Below, one piece after another: positions 7,580-17,082 of a stretch of DNA of 64,000 bases. The DNA lies in NCBI RefSeq assembly GCF_003259435.1, contig NZ_QLMA01000006.1, positions 186,001-250,000 on the forward strand, in the 5' to 3' direction. Below the pieces are notes generated by a model. The model was not told where the DNA came from. It did not search any database and saw nothing but the letters and a program-made list of their open reading frames with translations. The translations under genes and the position numbers were made by a program. The DNA is from Chitinophaga dinghuensis (GTDB lineage Bacteria; Bacteroidota; Bacteroidia; Chitinophagales; Chitinophagaceae). Positions within the stretch are counted from its first letter, which is position 1, and each line of letters opens with the position of its first letter.

Positions 7580-8329
7580 TCAGAATCCGATGGAGTTCCC
7601 GCCATCAACGGGAAGAATTACACCGGTGATATAGGCGGCGCTATCGGATGCGAGGAACAGGGCTGCATCGGCAATATTTTCGGGCTTTCCCATGTGTCCC
7701 ATGGGAGTGCGACTCAGTGCTTTTTGTTTGCGTTCGGGATCGCTGTTAAGGGCGGTGGCAGTCATGGCCGTTTCAATGAAACCCGGAGCGATGGCGTTGA
7801 TGCGGATACCTTGTCCGGAGAGTTCTACTGCCATGGCTCTTGTCATGCCGTCGATAGCGCTTTTGCTGGCGCTGTAGGCAATTACCCGGGGCATGCCGTA
7901 CTGGGCCGCCATTGACGATATATGGATGATACAGCCGGATTTCCGCAATTGCATTTGTTTAATGACTTCTCGTGAAAGTACAAATACGGCAATCAGGTTG
8001 GTATGAATGATTTGCTGGAAATCCTCATCTGTAGTGGTGATAAAATCTTTTTTCATATTGATCCCGGCATTGTTCACGAGTATATCTATTTGGCCATGGG
8101 TGGTCATGATATTGTTGATTAATGCAGGAATACTGCTCAGATCACTGAGATCGTGTACTATGGGATAGCATAATGTTCCCAGTTCCTGACGGGCTTTTTC
8201 CAGTTTATCGTTGTCGCGGCCAATGATGATGGTATGTATTCCCTGACCGACGTATTTGGCTGCTATGGCGAGTCCTATGCCAGATCCCCCTCCTGTAACA
8301 ATCGCTACTTGTTTGTTTGCTTGAAGCAT
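7580..8329 (-). CDS. SDR family dehydrogenase, candidate fructuronate reductase/D-mannonate oxidoreductase
   Basis: A 249-residue classical short-chain dehydrogenase. The cofactor site TGGGSGIGLAIA is near residue 12, NNAG near residue 86, catalytic Ser in IHISSMAAQYG and the YSASK pair further on. It ends with the typical ITGVILPVDGG. The family reduces or oxidises sugars, uronates and many other alcohols with NAD(P)H. It sits between the alpha-glucuronidase and the acetylesterase, and the locus also encodes mannonate dehydratase. A role as the D-fructuronate to D-mannonate step, replacing the unrelated UxuB, is therefore the best contextual guess; the sequence alone fits gluconate-5-dehydrogenase-like or 3-oxoacyl reductase-like activities as well. 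The stop of GH67 is 21 bp upstream. Confidence 0.85.
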   Translation of the reverse strand: MLQANKQVAIVTGGGSGIGLAIAAKYVGQGIHTIIIGRDNDKLEKARQELGTLCYPIVHDLSDLSSIPALINNIMTTHGQIDILVNNAGINMKKDFITTTDEDFQQIIHTNLIAVFVLSREVIKQMQLRKSGCIIHISSMAAQYGMPRVIAYSASKSAIDGMTRAMAVELSGQGIRINAIAPGFIETAMTATALNSDPERKQKALSRTPMGHMGKPENIADAALFLASDSAAYITGVILPVDGGNSIGF

Positions 8330-8350
8330 ATCTTCCTGATTTATATTTTT

Positions 8351-10492
8351 CTAGTTTCCGGGTGCATATGGAAAATGCAGTTGCTGATAGTATTGTAATG
8401 AATGCGCAGGCTGTTCCATTCCTACGGGAATGGCTAAACGGGAAATGGTACTGAAATAAGACAGGCATGCATCCCGCCACCAGACGGCCTCTTGCTCTTG
8501 TAACGCCAGTAATTGGCTTACCTGGTGAAACTGTTCCTGATTAATGTATTGTTTGATATTGTTCCATTGTTGCTGCATGTGGCGGACACCCATTACGCCT
8601 TCGTTGTATTTAAAACACAGTTCCTGCCAGAGTGTTCTGCCGCTGTGCATGCGGTGTTGCCAGCTGACATGGTGAAACCACAGGAGGAATTTGTCTTCAC
8701 ATTTGTTACTATCAGCATACAGTTGCTGTACGGCTGGCTGATATTGCAGTAGTGCTCCGGAGCCGGTAGCGGTGCGGTCGAACCCAATCCCATTGCTATC
8801 GGCACGGTGATAATACACGGGGTCCCAGTCGGCCCGTGGCGCATGATTACTCCATGGTGCGGGGCCATAATGATGGCCGTTGCCCATGATATGATGTAAT
8901 CCCAGGGGTGTCATATAGTTGACCAGTGTTTCGCGGGAACCCATCATCATGGAGAGAATGGTATCTGTGGCCTGATTGCAGCCGAAGGTTTGCTGAATCC
9001 ATTCTTTGCCGATGTTTTCGCTGCTGAGGGAATGATCCCATGCGAGTCGCCCGAATGCATACCAGTTGGCCTGTCCGAAGGGGTGGCCTGTCCAGTTGCG
9101 TTCATTACCGATGTTGGAAACGCCGGCGATGGCGGTGAGTTGATGGTGGAGGAGACTACCATCCGCAATGGCAGCCACAGTACTGTGTGGTCCATTGGAA
9201 TAGGTATCTGACTGTAGTACTTCCCGGAATAATGGTGACATATATACGAGATGTGTGCCTTGGCCGAGGTATTCCTGTGTTAGCTGGAATTCAGGCAGCA
9301 GTGGGGTTTTCGGCATCGCCCCGAGTAACGGTGAGAATGGTTCTCTGGGTTGGAAATCAATTGGACCATTTTTCACCTGTACCATTACATTGGAGTGGAA
9401 GCTGCCATCCAGTGGCGTAAATTCCTCATAGGCTTGTTTAAAGCGATCGGTGGCTTTTGGATCATAGACAAAAGCCCGCCACATGACAATGCCGCCGTAT
9501 GGCGCGAGGGCATCTGCGAGGAGATTAGCGCCATCTGCGTGGGTACGGTGATAAGATTGTGGGCCGGGTTGGCCTTCACTGTTGGCTTTCACGAGGAATC
9601 CGCCAAAGTCGGGTATCAGTTGATAAATTTCTTTTGCTTTTTGCTGCCACCAGGCTCGGACGCTATCGTTGAGCGGATCGGCGGTGGAGAGATGGCCTAT
9701 TTCTATAGGAGCGCTGAAACGGGCGCTGAGGAATACTTTAATACCGTAGGGGCGGAGCGTATTGGCGATAGCCGCTACTTTGAGAAGCCATTCTGACGTG
9801 AGTACTGTGGCGTTGGCGTTGACGTTATTGAGGACAGTCCCATTGATGCCAATAGATGCATTGAAGCGGGCATAGTCGATATAACGTTGATCAATATACG
9901 AAGGCAGCGTATGCCAATTCCAGATGGAGATGCCAGCATAGCCTCTCTCCACGTATCTGTTCAGGTTATCCCAGTGGTTGAGTAGTCGGAGTTTGATTTT
10001 GGGAGACGACCATTCCTTTAGCTGTAGTATGTTTTGTTGGGTCTGTATTTTACGTAGTAATGCGAAGACGCCATAGAGAACGCCTATATCATCTTTGGCG
10101 GTGATGAGGGTGATTTGTTTCCCATTGGCGGTGGTGGATAGCAGCAGGTACCCGGTGGAGTCCAGTTGCTGTACTTCTTTTATTGCAATTGATTTCAGTG
10201 CTGAAGGCAATGAAGACAGTGGGCTGGCAATGAGGGCGCCGTTGCGGAGGGTCTTGATTTCCGGAATGGGCGACTGCAACATGGCTGGGAGTGCGGTGTT
10301 GAGTTCTTCCCTGGCGGCACGGAGGGTAGGGCTGTTACCATATATAATGATGCCGGTAATTTGCCGGCGGTATTGCTGGAGCAGGGTGGAAGTGGGTATG
10401 GGCGCGTATCTGAGCCACATTTTATACCCATCTTCTGCCAGGGCTGCATGGACGCAAACGAGGAATAATATTAATAGCTTAGTCTTTTTCAT
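8351..10492 (-). CDS. Alpha-glucuronidase, GH67
   Basis: A 713-residue enzyme with a signal peptide (MKKTKLLILFLVCVHAALAE), of full GH67 length. GH67 enzymes cleave (4-O-methyl-)glucuronic acid from the non-reducing end of aldouronic acids released from xylan. The central barrel shows LNHWDNLNRYVERGYAG, ANSEGQPGPQ, GPIDFQPREP and LTQEYLG. By spacing to characterised GH67 enzymes these give Glu306 as acid and Asp379/Glu407 as base residues; the 73- and 28-residue intervals match those I recall. It leads the SDR and esterase genes and has its own LacI-type operator 30-40 bp before the ATG, so it is probably induced by xylan-derived sugars together with the SusC operon. Confidence 0.95.
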   Translation of the reverse strand: MKKTKLLILFLVCVHAALAEDGYKMWLRYAPIPTSTLLQQYRRQITGIIIYGNSPTLRAAREELNTALPAMLQSPIPEIKTLRNGALIASPLSSLPSALKSIAIKEVQQLDSTGYLLLSTTANGKQITLITAKDDIGVLYGVFALLRKIQTQQNILQLKEWSSPKIKLRLLNHWDNLNRYVERGYAGISIWNWHTLPSYIDQRYIDYARFNASIGINGTVLNNVNANATVLTSEWLLKVAAIANTLRPYGIKVFLSARFSAPIEIGHLSTADPLNDSVRAWWQQKAKEIYQLIPDFGGFLVKANSEGQPGPQSYHRTHADGANLLADALAPYGGIVMWRAFVYDPKATDRFKQAYEEFTPLDGSFHSNVMVQVKNGPIDFQPREPFSPLLGAMPKTPLLPEFQLTQEYLGQGTHLVYMSPLFREVLQSDTYSNGPHSTVAAIADGSLLHHQLTAIAGVSNIGNERNWTGHPFGQANWYAFGRLAWDHSLSSENIGKEWIQQTFGCNQATDTILSMMMGSRETLVNYMTPLGLHHIMGNGHHYGPAPWSNHAPRADWDPVYYHRADSNGIGFDRTATGSGALLQYQPAVQQLYADSNKCEDKFLLWFHHVSWQHRMHSGRTLWQELCFKYNEGVMGVRHMQQQWNNIKQYINQEQFHQVSQLLALQEQEAVWWRDACLSYFSTISRLAIPVGMEQPAHSLQYYQQLHFPYAPGN

Positions 10493-10508
10493 AACGTTGG
10501 AGGTTGCG

Positions 10509-10540
10509 CTAAACTATCTAAAAATACAATCGGTTGCGTA
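10509..10540 (-). promoter_or_regulatory. LacI-type operator and promoter of the GH67 operon
   Basis: TACAATCGGTTGCGTA at 10525-10540 repeats 12 bases of the near-perfect palindrome in front of lacI. On the minus strand a TAGTTTAG (10509-10516, one mismatch to TAnnTTTG) lies between it and the GH67 ATG at 10492. The operator thus covers the region where the -33 element should be, which fits repression. Confidence 0.6.
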
Positions 10541-10556
10541 AATTTCGTAATTTTTT

Positions 10557-11600
10557 TTACCGGGAGGGGATATTTTTCTGGGAGGAGTCGCGTACGATCA
10601 GCTCTGAGCGGAGGACGATTGTATTTGTATCCGTGATGCTGGTTTCGCCGTTGAGGTGACTGGCGAGGGTATTTACGGCAGCTTGTCCCATGTTGTAGCC
10701 AGGATAGTTGACGGTGGTGAGATTGGGTTCAATCACTTTGCTGATAGGGTCGTTGTTGAAGCCGGCGAAGGCGATATCCTTGGGGATGGAGAGGCCGGCT
10801 TGTTTGAGGGCAATCATGCAATATACGGCGGCGGTATCGTTGGCGCTGAAAACGGCGTCAGGTCTTTCCTTGTGTTTGAGTTGAAGGATATGAGCGGCTG
10901 TGGAGGCGCCGAAATCTTCGGAGAGGTTGCCGGTAAGAACCAGTTTCTCATCGAATGCAATTTTATGGTCGCGGAGGGCTTGCTTATAGCCGCGTAAACG
11001 TTCGGAATATACGTTTAAGGCCATGTTGCCACCGAGGTGCATAATGCGTTTGCAGCCTTGTTCTATCAGATGTTGGGTCACCTGGTAGGCGGCGGCGTGG
11101 TTATCAATAATAATGCTGGTGCTTTCCGGATGAACGGCCACGCGGTCAAAGAAGATGACAGGTATTTTTCTGCTGAAGAAATCGTCGAAGTGGCGGATAC
11201 TTTCGGTGCCGTATGCGAGGGAAACGAGCAGCCCATCCACTCTTTTGTTGAACATTGTTTGGGCGTTATCCATCTCTTTATCGGCCCGTTCGAGCGACTG
11301 TGCAATAATCAGGTTGTAGCCTTCTCTGCTGGCAGCGTTCTCCATGCCGGCAAGTACAGACGACATGAAGTTACTATTCAGGCGCGGTACTATCACCCCC
11401 AGTGTTTGAGTGCGTTTGCTACGGAGGCTACTGGCAAATGTATTGCTGCGGTATCCCAGTTGCCTGGCAGCTTCGGCTATTTTCCGTCGTGTTTTGATAT
11501 TGATGGTAGGATGATCTTTCAGGCCGCGACTAACAGTAGTGGCGGAGATATTCAGATGTCTCGCAATATCGTATATCGTTACTTCTTTTTCTTCTGACAT
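10557..11600 (-). CDS. LacI family transcriptional regulator of the xylan locus
   Basis: A 347-residue LacI/GalR repressor. The helix-turn-helix VTIYDIARHLNISATTVSRGL is at residues 7-27, the hinge helix NTFASSLRSKRTQTLGVIVP at about 53-72, and a periplasmic-binding-protein-like effector domain fills the rest (VDGLLVSLAYG, FFDRVAVHPEST, DAVFSANDTAA, AFAGFNNDP, TTVNYP). It is divergent from susC and upstream of GH67. A 26-bp near-perfect palindrome lies 49 bp before its ATG and related copies precede GH67 and susC, so it probably controls all three units and itself. The effector is unknown; a xylo-oligosaccharide, xylose or (aldo)uronate is likely. Most SusCD loci use HTCS or ECF/FecR regulators, so a LacI is a minority solution. 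Confidence 0.9.
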   Translation of the reverse strand: MSEEKEVTIYDIARHLNISATTVSRGLKDHPTINIKTRRKIAEAARQLGYRSNTFASSLRSKRTQTLGVIVPRLNSNFMSSVLAGMENAASREGYNLIIAQSLERADKEMDNAQTMFNKRVDGLLVSLAYGTESIRHFDDFFSRKIPVIFFDRVAVHPESTSIIIDNHAAAYQVTQHLIEQGCKRIMHLGGNMALNVYSERLRGYKQALRDHKIAFDEKLVLTGNLSEDFGASTAAHILQLKHKERPDAVFSANDTAAVYCMIALKQAGLSIPKDIAFAGFNNDPISKVIEPNLTTVNYPGYNMGQAAVNTLASHLNGETSITDTNTIVLRSELIVRDSSQKNIPSR

Positions 11601-11648
11601 AATGCTTTTAGGTTTCCCTGTACAAATAAAAGAATAATAATTTTGCTA

Positions 11649-11674
11649 AAAAAATACAATCGGTTGTATTTTTT
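11649..11674. promoter_or_regulatory. LacI-type operator (near-perfect 26-bp palindrome) upstream of lacI
   Basis: The core TACAATCGGTTGTA is flanked on both sides by A/T runs that keep the dyad symmetry. Every position from 11649 to 11674 pairs except the T/G next to the central CG. A central CG with flanking CAA/TTG arms is the normal form of a LacI/GalR operator. It lies 49 bp before the lacI ATG, consistent with autoregulation. Confidence 0.75.
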
Positions 11675-11720
11675 AAAAAAAGACACTTATATTCGTTCTG
11701 TGAAAAAGACGGTGTAGCGA

Positions 11721-11757
11721 TTCCACGAATAACATTTTAAGAGGGTTCCACGAATAA
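11721..11757 (+). repeat. Direct repeat TTCCACGAATAA, two copies 25 bp apart
   Basis: Two identical 12-mers begin at 11721 and 11746 between the two LacI operators. The 25-bp period is not an integral number of helical turns. It may be a second regulator's site or a local duplication; no protein can be assigned. Confidence 0.4.
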
Positions 11758-12014
11758 TACGTTATGAATAACGCTGCCAACAATCGCCCTTATGCCGGTT
11801 TTTCAGGCTTTATGCCCCTGTTGTTGCATTGCTGTACCCCTATACGCAGCAGCACCAAATGGACAGGCGGCATCTATTGCCTGTTTTCTCAGCCAGCCGG
11901 AAATCCTTTGGTTACCATTTTTCGGGATCAGTTTCCCGAGAATAAGCACTGTATTGTATCCTGTTGCGACTTGCAACCATTTTTACCATAGAAAAGACAG
12001 TAATTCGGGTTTAA

Positions 12015-12028
12015 TACAACCGATTTCA
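12015..12028 (+). promoter_or_regulatory. Third LacI-type operator copy, in front of susC
   Basis: TACAACCGATTTCA is the reverse-oriented form of the lacI operator: its complement contains AATCGGTTGTA, sharing 11 bases with the palindrome at 11649-11674. It ends 23 bp before the susC ATG at 12052, a position suited to repression of the SusCD-xylanase operon. Confidence 0.6.
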
Positions 12029-12051
12029 TTTTATCAATCAAATTGTAGAAA

Positions 12052-15000
12052 ATGCTTACCCTTAATTATCAATGCTGTAAAGGCAGCGGATGGTGTAAAT
12101 ACCTGCTATTGGTATTGCTCTTATGCCAGTTGTTGCTACCCTCGCCGGGATATGCGCAGGACCGGCTCCTGAAAGGAAAAGTACTCGATGAGCATGGGGG
12201 CCCAGTCATCGGTGCTTCCATACAGATCAAGGGTACATCTGTTGGTACCGTTACTTCGCCAGACGGTACCTTCTCTATTCAGGTACGTAATAATAATGTG
12301 CTGGTAGTATCCAGCATGGGCTTCTCCGAAAAAGAAATGCAGGTCGCCACACAACAAGACCTAATCGTGCATCTTGCACCTGCGGCCAGAGACATGAGTG
12401 AAGTAGTGGTAATTGGATATGGTACGCAGAAAAGGAAAGATGTAACGGGCGCAGTGGTCTCTGTTTCTGAAACAGCCCTGAAAGAAGTGCCTTCCGCGAA
12501 CCTTCAGCAAGCCCTCCAGGGGAAAGCTGCCGGCCTTGAAATACAGCGTGCTGGCACAACTCCCGGCGCTGGCGCTGTGATCAGGATTCGCGGTACCAGG
12601 TCTATTACAGGTCAGAATGAACCTCTTTTTGTAGTGGATGGTATTCCCTTCGAAGGATCGCTCAATGACCTTAACCCAGATGATATTGCCTCTATCGATA
12701 TCCTGAAAGATGCTTCCTCTACTGCTATCTATGGGTCCAGAGGCGCCAACGGTATCATTATGGTCACCACCAAACGAGGTAAATCCGGCGAAACCCGCGT
12801 TTCCTACAATGGTTATCATGGTACCAGCACCGTTGCCAATAAGTACCCCGTTTTTAACGCGGCAGAATATCAGGCCATGCGTAATATTTCTCCTTGGGGG
12901 CAGGGATATCAGCCGGAAGAAAAAGCATATATCGCCAGTGGAAAGAGCACCGACTGGCAGGATCTGATGTACCGTAATGGGTATCGGACCGATCATAATA
13001 TCAGCGTTTCCGGTGGCAACAACGGAAATACTTTTAGTCTGGGTGGCGGCTACTACCAGGAGGCCGCAGTATTACCCGGACAGGATTTTACACGTTATAG
13101 CGTGCGCGCAACCATCGACACCCGCGTGGGTCGGAAAGTAAAAGTAGGGGTTACTACCCTCAATCAATTAGGGATTACACATGGCACTCAGTTCGTATCG
13201 GGAAATACCATGTTCCCTATCCTGGCAATGAGTCCGCTGGAGGCGCCGTATGACAGTGCCGGCAACATTCGTCCAAAGCCGAATGGTAATATCGATGATA
13301 ACAATGCGCCGCAGTACAGCCCCCTTTTGCTGAAAAGGAATAACAACAACTGGGTGGATAAGCAACGTCGGCTTACGACGAACAACAGTATGTATGCGGA
13401 ATATGAAATTATCGACGGTCTGAAATACCGCGCTAACCTGGGTCTCAGCTATCGCACTGCGGAAAATGACCAGTTCCAGAGTGCAGACGCTCCTGGTAAT
13501 CCCAGCTATTTCCGTGGTGGCAAAGGCAATACTGCCTATGTCTACAACGATGAGTCATGGGGCTATACATTGGAAAACCTCCTCTTTTATGAAAAAACAT
13601 TTGCGAAGAAACACCATCTGAACTTCACAGGATTGTATAGCGTACAGGAAAATCATATGCATTATACTTCCGTGAGGAAAGACTCTATCACAGAAGACTT
13701 CGTACAGTTCTACAACCTCGCTCAATCCAATGCTACACCAGCTCCTGTTGTTGCCGGTAATGAGAGCTCCTGGGCGCTGTTATCTTATATGGCACGTATC
13801 AACTATGCTTTCGATGAAAGATATATGTTGACTTTAACTGCTCGTATGGATGGTTCCAGTCGCCTCGGACCAGGTAATAAATGGCATAAATACCCTGCCA
13901 TTTCCGCGGGTTGGAATATCAGCAAAGAAACCTTCATGCAACAGTTTACCTGGTTAAATAACCTGAAACTGCGAGCAGGATGGGGACAGACTTCCAATCA
14001 GGCAGTAGGGCCTTATTCTTCGCTGGGTCTTGTTACCAATAATAACTATCTCGCGGCGCCTGGAGATGTGATCCGCTATAACTTCGGACCTACCATTGTT
14101 ACGGGTTATCAGGTAGTGTCTTTGCCCAATCCGGGACTGGAATGGGAGTATACGAAAACCACTAATCTGGGTATCGACTTCAGCGTATTGAATAACCGGC
14201 TTTCCGGTACAGCGGAATATTATAATGCCAGAACCAATAAGATCCTCTATGGCGTAACGCTGCCGCCAACTTCAGGGGTGGCAGGAAGTTATGTAACCAA
14301 TGTGGGCGAGATGGAAAATAAAGGGGTGGAGTTGAGTTTGTCTTCTGTAAACGTGCGTTCCAAAAGTGGCTTCACCTGGACTACGGACCTGAATCTCTTT
14401 GTAAACAAAAATAAAATTCTCCGACTCAGCAATGGCGTTACGCAGGATGTGGCCAATCAATTATTTGTTGGCTATTCCATGAGTGCCATTTATGATTATA
14501 AAAAAATAGGAATCTGGCAACTCAATGAAGCAGAAGCGGCTGCCAGGTATGGCGCTGTACCGGGGCAGATCAAGCTGGAAGATCATTCCGGGCCTAATGG
14601 AAAACCCGATGGCGTCATCAATGAACTCTATGATCGTTATGTTATCGGCGATATGGATGCCAAATTGCAGGGTGGACTTACCAACCGGTTCTCCTATAAA
14701 GGATTTGATATGAGCTTTGTGCTGTATGCACGTTTCGGTGGATTATTAGTGAGTCAGATCCATCAGCCGGTAGCCTCTTACCTGACCGTAATGGATGGTA
14801 AAAGAAATGGCCTTAAAGTGGATTACTGGACGCCTACCAATGCCAGCAACTGGTTCCCTATGCCGCAAACCTCTATCAGTACGATCAGTACAGCCTGGAC
14901 TACCCTCGGGTATTATGATGCCACTTTCCTGAAAATAAGAAGTATTAACCTGGGATATAATTTCAGCAATAACCTTTTAAGGAGATGGAAGGCCCAACAA

Positions 15001-15216
15001 CTTCGTTTATACTTCACCGTTGACAACGTGGCAACGCTGTTTTCTCCTTACTTCAAACAGACAGGCATTGATCCGGAAGGCACAGGCGTGGGTAATCAGG
15101 GGGTAGGTAATCCTGGTAATATCAGGAACAATAATAACGGAAACGGTACCATTACCATTGGCGCAGGAACGTCACCAGCAAGAACATTCACGGTCGGTAC
15201 CAACGTATCCTTTTAA
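12052..15216 (+). CDS. SusC/RagA-type TonB-linked outer membrane transporter of the xylan locus
   Basis: A 1054-residue SusC. The N-terminus is unusually Cys-rich (NYQCCKGSGWCKYLLLVLLLC) but ends in a usable signal-peptide site at GYAQ. Residues about 40-125 are a CarboxypepD_reg-like domain (LKGKVLDEHGGPVIGASIQI). The plug follows with VVVIGYGTQKRKDVTGAV, FVVDGIPFEG, IDILKDASSTAIYGSRGANG and VTTKRGKSG, all SusC signatures. The barrel fills the rest and ends in an aromatic (TNVSF). It imports oligosaccharides across the outer membrane with the SusD encoded 20 bp downstream; linkage to GH10, GH3 and GH67 predicts (glucurono)xylo-oligosaccharides. It lacks an STN domain, in keeping with LacI rather than sigma/FecR control. 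Confidence 0.95.
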   Translation: MLTLNYQCCKGSGWCKYLLLVLLLCQLLLPSPGYAQDRLLKGKVLDEHGGPVIGASIQIKGTSVGTVTSPDGTFSIQVRNNNVLVVSSMGFSEKEMQVATQQDLIVHLAPAARDMSEVVVIGYGTQKRKDVTGAVVSVSETALKEVPSANLQQALQGKAAGLEIQRAGTTPGAGAVIRIRGTRSITGQNEPLFVVDGIPFEGSLNDLNPDDIASIDILKDASSTAIYGSRGANGIIMVTTKRGKSGETRVSYNGYHGTSTVANKYPVFNAAEYQAMRNISPWGQGYQPEEKAYIASGKSTDWQDLMYRNGYRTDHNISVSGGNNGNTFSLGGGYYQEAAVLPGQDFTRYSVRATIDTRVGRKVKVGVTTLNQLGITHGTQFVSGNTMFPILAMSPLEAPYDSAGNIRPKPNGNIDDNNAPQYSPLLLKRNNNNWVDKQRRLTTNNSMYAEYEIIDGLKYRANLGLSYRTAENDQFQSADAPGNPSYFRGGKGNTAYVYNDESWGYTLENLLFYEKTFAKKHHLNFTGLYSVQENHMHYTSVRKDSITEDFVQFYNLAQSNATPAPVVAGNESSWALLSYMARINYAFDERYMLTLTARMDGSSRLGPGNKWHKYPAISAGWNISKETFMQQFTWLNNLKLRAGWGQTSNQAVGPYSSLGLVTNNNYLAAPGDVIRYNFGPTIVTGYQVVSLPNPGLEWEYTKTTNLGIDFSVLNNRLSGTAEYYNARTNKILYGVTLPPTSGVAGSYVTNVGEMENKGVELSLSSVNVRSKSGFTWTTDLNLFVNKNKILRLSNGVTQDVANQLFVGYSMSAIYDYKKIGIWQLNEAEAAARYGAVPGQIKLEDHSGPNGKPDGVINELYDRYVIGDMDAKLQGGLTNRFSYKGFDMSFVLYARFGGLLVSQIHQPVASYLTVMDGKRNGLKVDYWTPTNASNWFPMPQTSISTISTAWTTLGYYDATFLKIRSINLGYNFSNNLLRRWKAQQLRLYFTVDNVATLFSPYFKQTGIDPEGTGVGNQGVGNPGNIRNNNNGNGTITIGAGTSPARTFTVGTNVSF

Positions 15217-15236
15217 CAGGTCAAATCAGAAAGAAG

Positions 15237-17051
15237 ATGAAAATTGTACATAAACTTTGTCTTATCGCTGCAGGAACTGCGTTATTTATTACCAGTGCCT
15301 GTAATAAAAAGCTGGAGGAGCATCCTTATACGGTCTTCTCTGTGGAATACTTCAAGACTCCTGCAGGGTTCCGCAATGCAGTATATGCCCTTTATTCCGG
15401 CATGCGTTATAATTATGGTCCCGAAGGAGCCGTAGGTATTGCGGTAGATGGTACGGATGAATTTACGTATGCCTCCGAGCCCCGCAATGGTTCTGGCGGA
15501 ACGGCTGATTATCTGACGCTGGGCAACTATTCCCTGGATTTCGCCAATGGCGCGATACAAACTCCCTGGAACCGCAACTATTCCAATATCAATCTGGCCA
15601 ATGCAGTTGTGCAATTTGCTCCGGTGGTAAACATACCGGACGCTGAAAAGGCAGTGGTGGTAGGAGAGGCCCGGTTTCTGCGTGCCTTATACTATATGCT
15701 GCTGGTACAGCAGTTTGGCGCGGTGCCTACAGATCTGGGCAGCGGAGATCTGAAATTCAATCAAACGGCTTACCAGGGTTTTAATCGTTTACCTGTCGCT
15801 GATGTACTGGTAAAAGATTATAATGTCATTATTGATGATCTGACATATGCCAGTCAGAATCTGCCAGACCAGCGTCCTACGGGGGCATTCCGCCTTTCGA
15901 AAGCGGCTGCTTTTCATCTGTTGGCAAAAGCGTATATCCATCGAGGTTACTCTGCTGCCAAACAGCCGGGCGATTTCACCAAAGCATATGCTGCCGCCAC
16001 AGAGGTGATCAATAATCAATCGAAATATGGAGTGGCATTGCAACAGAATTATGCAGATGTGCACAAACCGGGTAATGATTACAATAGTGAGATTCTTTAT
16101 TCGGTAGAGCGTATTCCGGGAAACAATAATGCCAATGAAGTAGGTAACCCAACTGGCATTGGCGGTACCAAAGGGATTGATGCCAATAATGATTTTGTGG
16201 GAGACTACACTTCGGTAAAAGCGCCACTGGCCAGTTCATCCACGCAGCCGGTAGCCACGCGTACAGTAACGTATGGCCGTCCTATCCGTCGTTTCTGCCC
16301 AACGCCATGGCTGTATAATGTAGCTTTTGCAGATAAGTATAACGACAGTAGATATGAGGGTACTTTCCGGACGGTGTATATCGCCTCCGTAACCGGCGGC
16401 GGCTTCACTGCCAGCACCGATACGGCCTTTATATTAGCTAAAACCAATAGGGAGGCAGATTCGCTGAATGGTATACTCCCGGCAGGACCGCGATTAAAAC
16501 CTTATCGGGTGATTGCGCCCAGAGAATTCTATATGATTGGCGGTTCTATTGACCCTGCGGTAACGGCGAATATGTATCCTAGTCTGAGTAAATACGAAGA
16601 CCCCGCGAAACTGGCCGCCAATGATGAAGGAGGCCGTCCTTTCGTGGTGAGTAAGCTTTCTGAAGTATACTTACTGGCAGCGGAAGCGGCTATACAGGAC
16701 AATCATCCGGCTGATGCGGTCACATTGATCAATGTGTTGAAGTTAAGGGCCGCTTATCGTCCCGGACTGTCGTCTGCCGAAATCACCAACCGCTATAATG
16801 TCATCAAAGTAAATGATCCTGCGGATGTAACGCTGGACTTCATTTTGGATGAGCGTACCCGCGAATTATGTGGGGAAAGTATGCGTTGGCCGGATCTGGC
16901 AGTGCGTGGTAAACTGGTGCAACGTGTGCAGCAGTTTAATCCGGATGGCGCCAATATCAAGGCTTTCCATGTGCTGCGTCCTATCCCGAAAGGTCAGTTG
17001 GATGCTGTGGCCGACAATAACAAAGCGCAGTATCAGAATCCCGGTTATTAA
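15237..17051 (+). CDS. SusD/RagB family surface lipoprotein of the xylan locus
   Basis: A 604-residue SusD-like lipoprotein with signal peptide and lipobox ITSAC (Cys22). The body shows the family pattern: NAVYALYSGMRYNYG, the TPR-like VVGEARFLRALYYMLLVQQFGAVP block, SKAAAFHLLAKAYIHRG, and C-terminally SEVYLLAAEAAIQ and DERTRELCGESMRW. It should cap the SusC barrel on the cell surface and bind xylan fragments. It follows susC by 20 bp and precedes the xylanase by 31 bp, so the genes are one operon. It is slightly long for the family, with a Gly/Asn-rich middle segment near residue 290-330. Confidence 0.93.
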   Translation: MKIVHKLCLIAAGTALFITSACNKKLEEHPYTVFSVEYFKTPAGFRNAVYALYSGMRYNYGPEGAVGIAVDGTDEFTYASEPRNGSGGTADYLTLGNYSLDFANGAIQTPWNRNYSNINLANAVVQFAPVVNIPDAEKAVVVGEARFLRALYYMLLVQQFGAVPTDLGSGDLKFNQTAYQGFNRLPVADVLVKDYNVIIDDLTYASQNLPDQRPTGAFRLSKAAAFHLLAKAYIHRGYSAAKQPGDFTKAYAAATEVINNQSKYGVALQQNYADVHKPGNDYNSEILYSVERIPGNNNANEVGNPTGIGGTKGIDANNDFVGDYTSVKAPLASSSTQPVATRTVTYGRPIRRFCPTPWLYNVAFADKYNDSRYEGTFRTVYIASVTGGGFTASTDTAFILAKTNREADSLNGILPAGPRLKPYRVIAPREFYMIGGSIDPAVTANMYPSLSKYEDPAKLAANDEGGRPFVVSKLSEVYLLAAEAAIQDNHPADAVTLINVLKLRAAYRPGLSSAEITNRYNVIKVNDPADVTLDFILDERTRELCGESMRWPDLAVRGKLVQRVQQFNPDGANIKAFHVLRPIPKGQLDAVADNNKAQYQNPGY

Positions 17052-17082
17052 TCTCATTTCTGACAGTTAAAAACGAACATAT

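Larger units (their letters stand above)
11601..12051. other. Divergent regulatory region between lacI and susC
   Basis: This 451-bp gap holds no convincing gene. It contains the palindromic operator at 11649-11674, a direct repeat TTCCACGAATAA at 11721-11732 and 11746-11757, and a third operator copy at 12015-12028. The 75-codon frame inside it (11764-11991) lacks coding character and is treated as noise, though part may be transcribed as the susC leader. Confidence 0.6.

Noticed and set aside
11764..11991. 75-codon frame in the lacI-susC intergenic region
   Set aside because: Pro/Cys/Trp-rich composition without signal peptide logic or domain; it sits in the regulatory leader of susC.
12361..12996. 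Antisense reading frame of 211 codons inside susC
   Set aside because: Lies over the conserved plug domain of SusC; no independent support.
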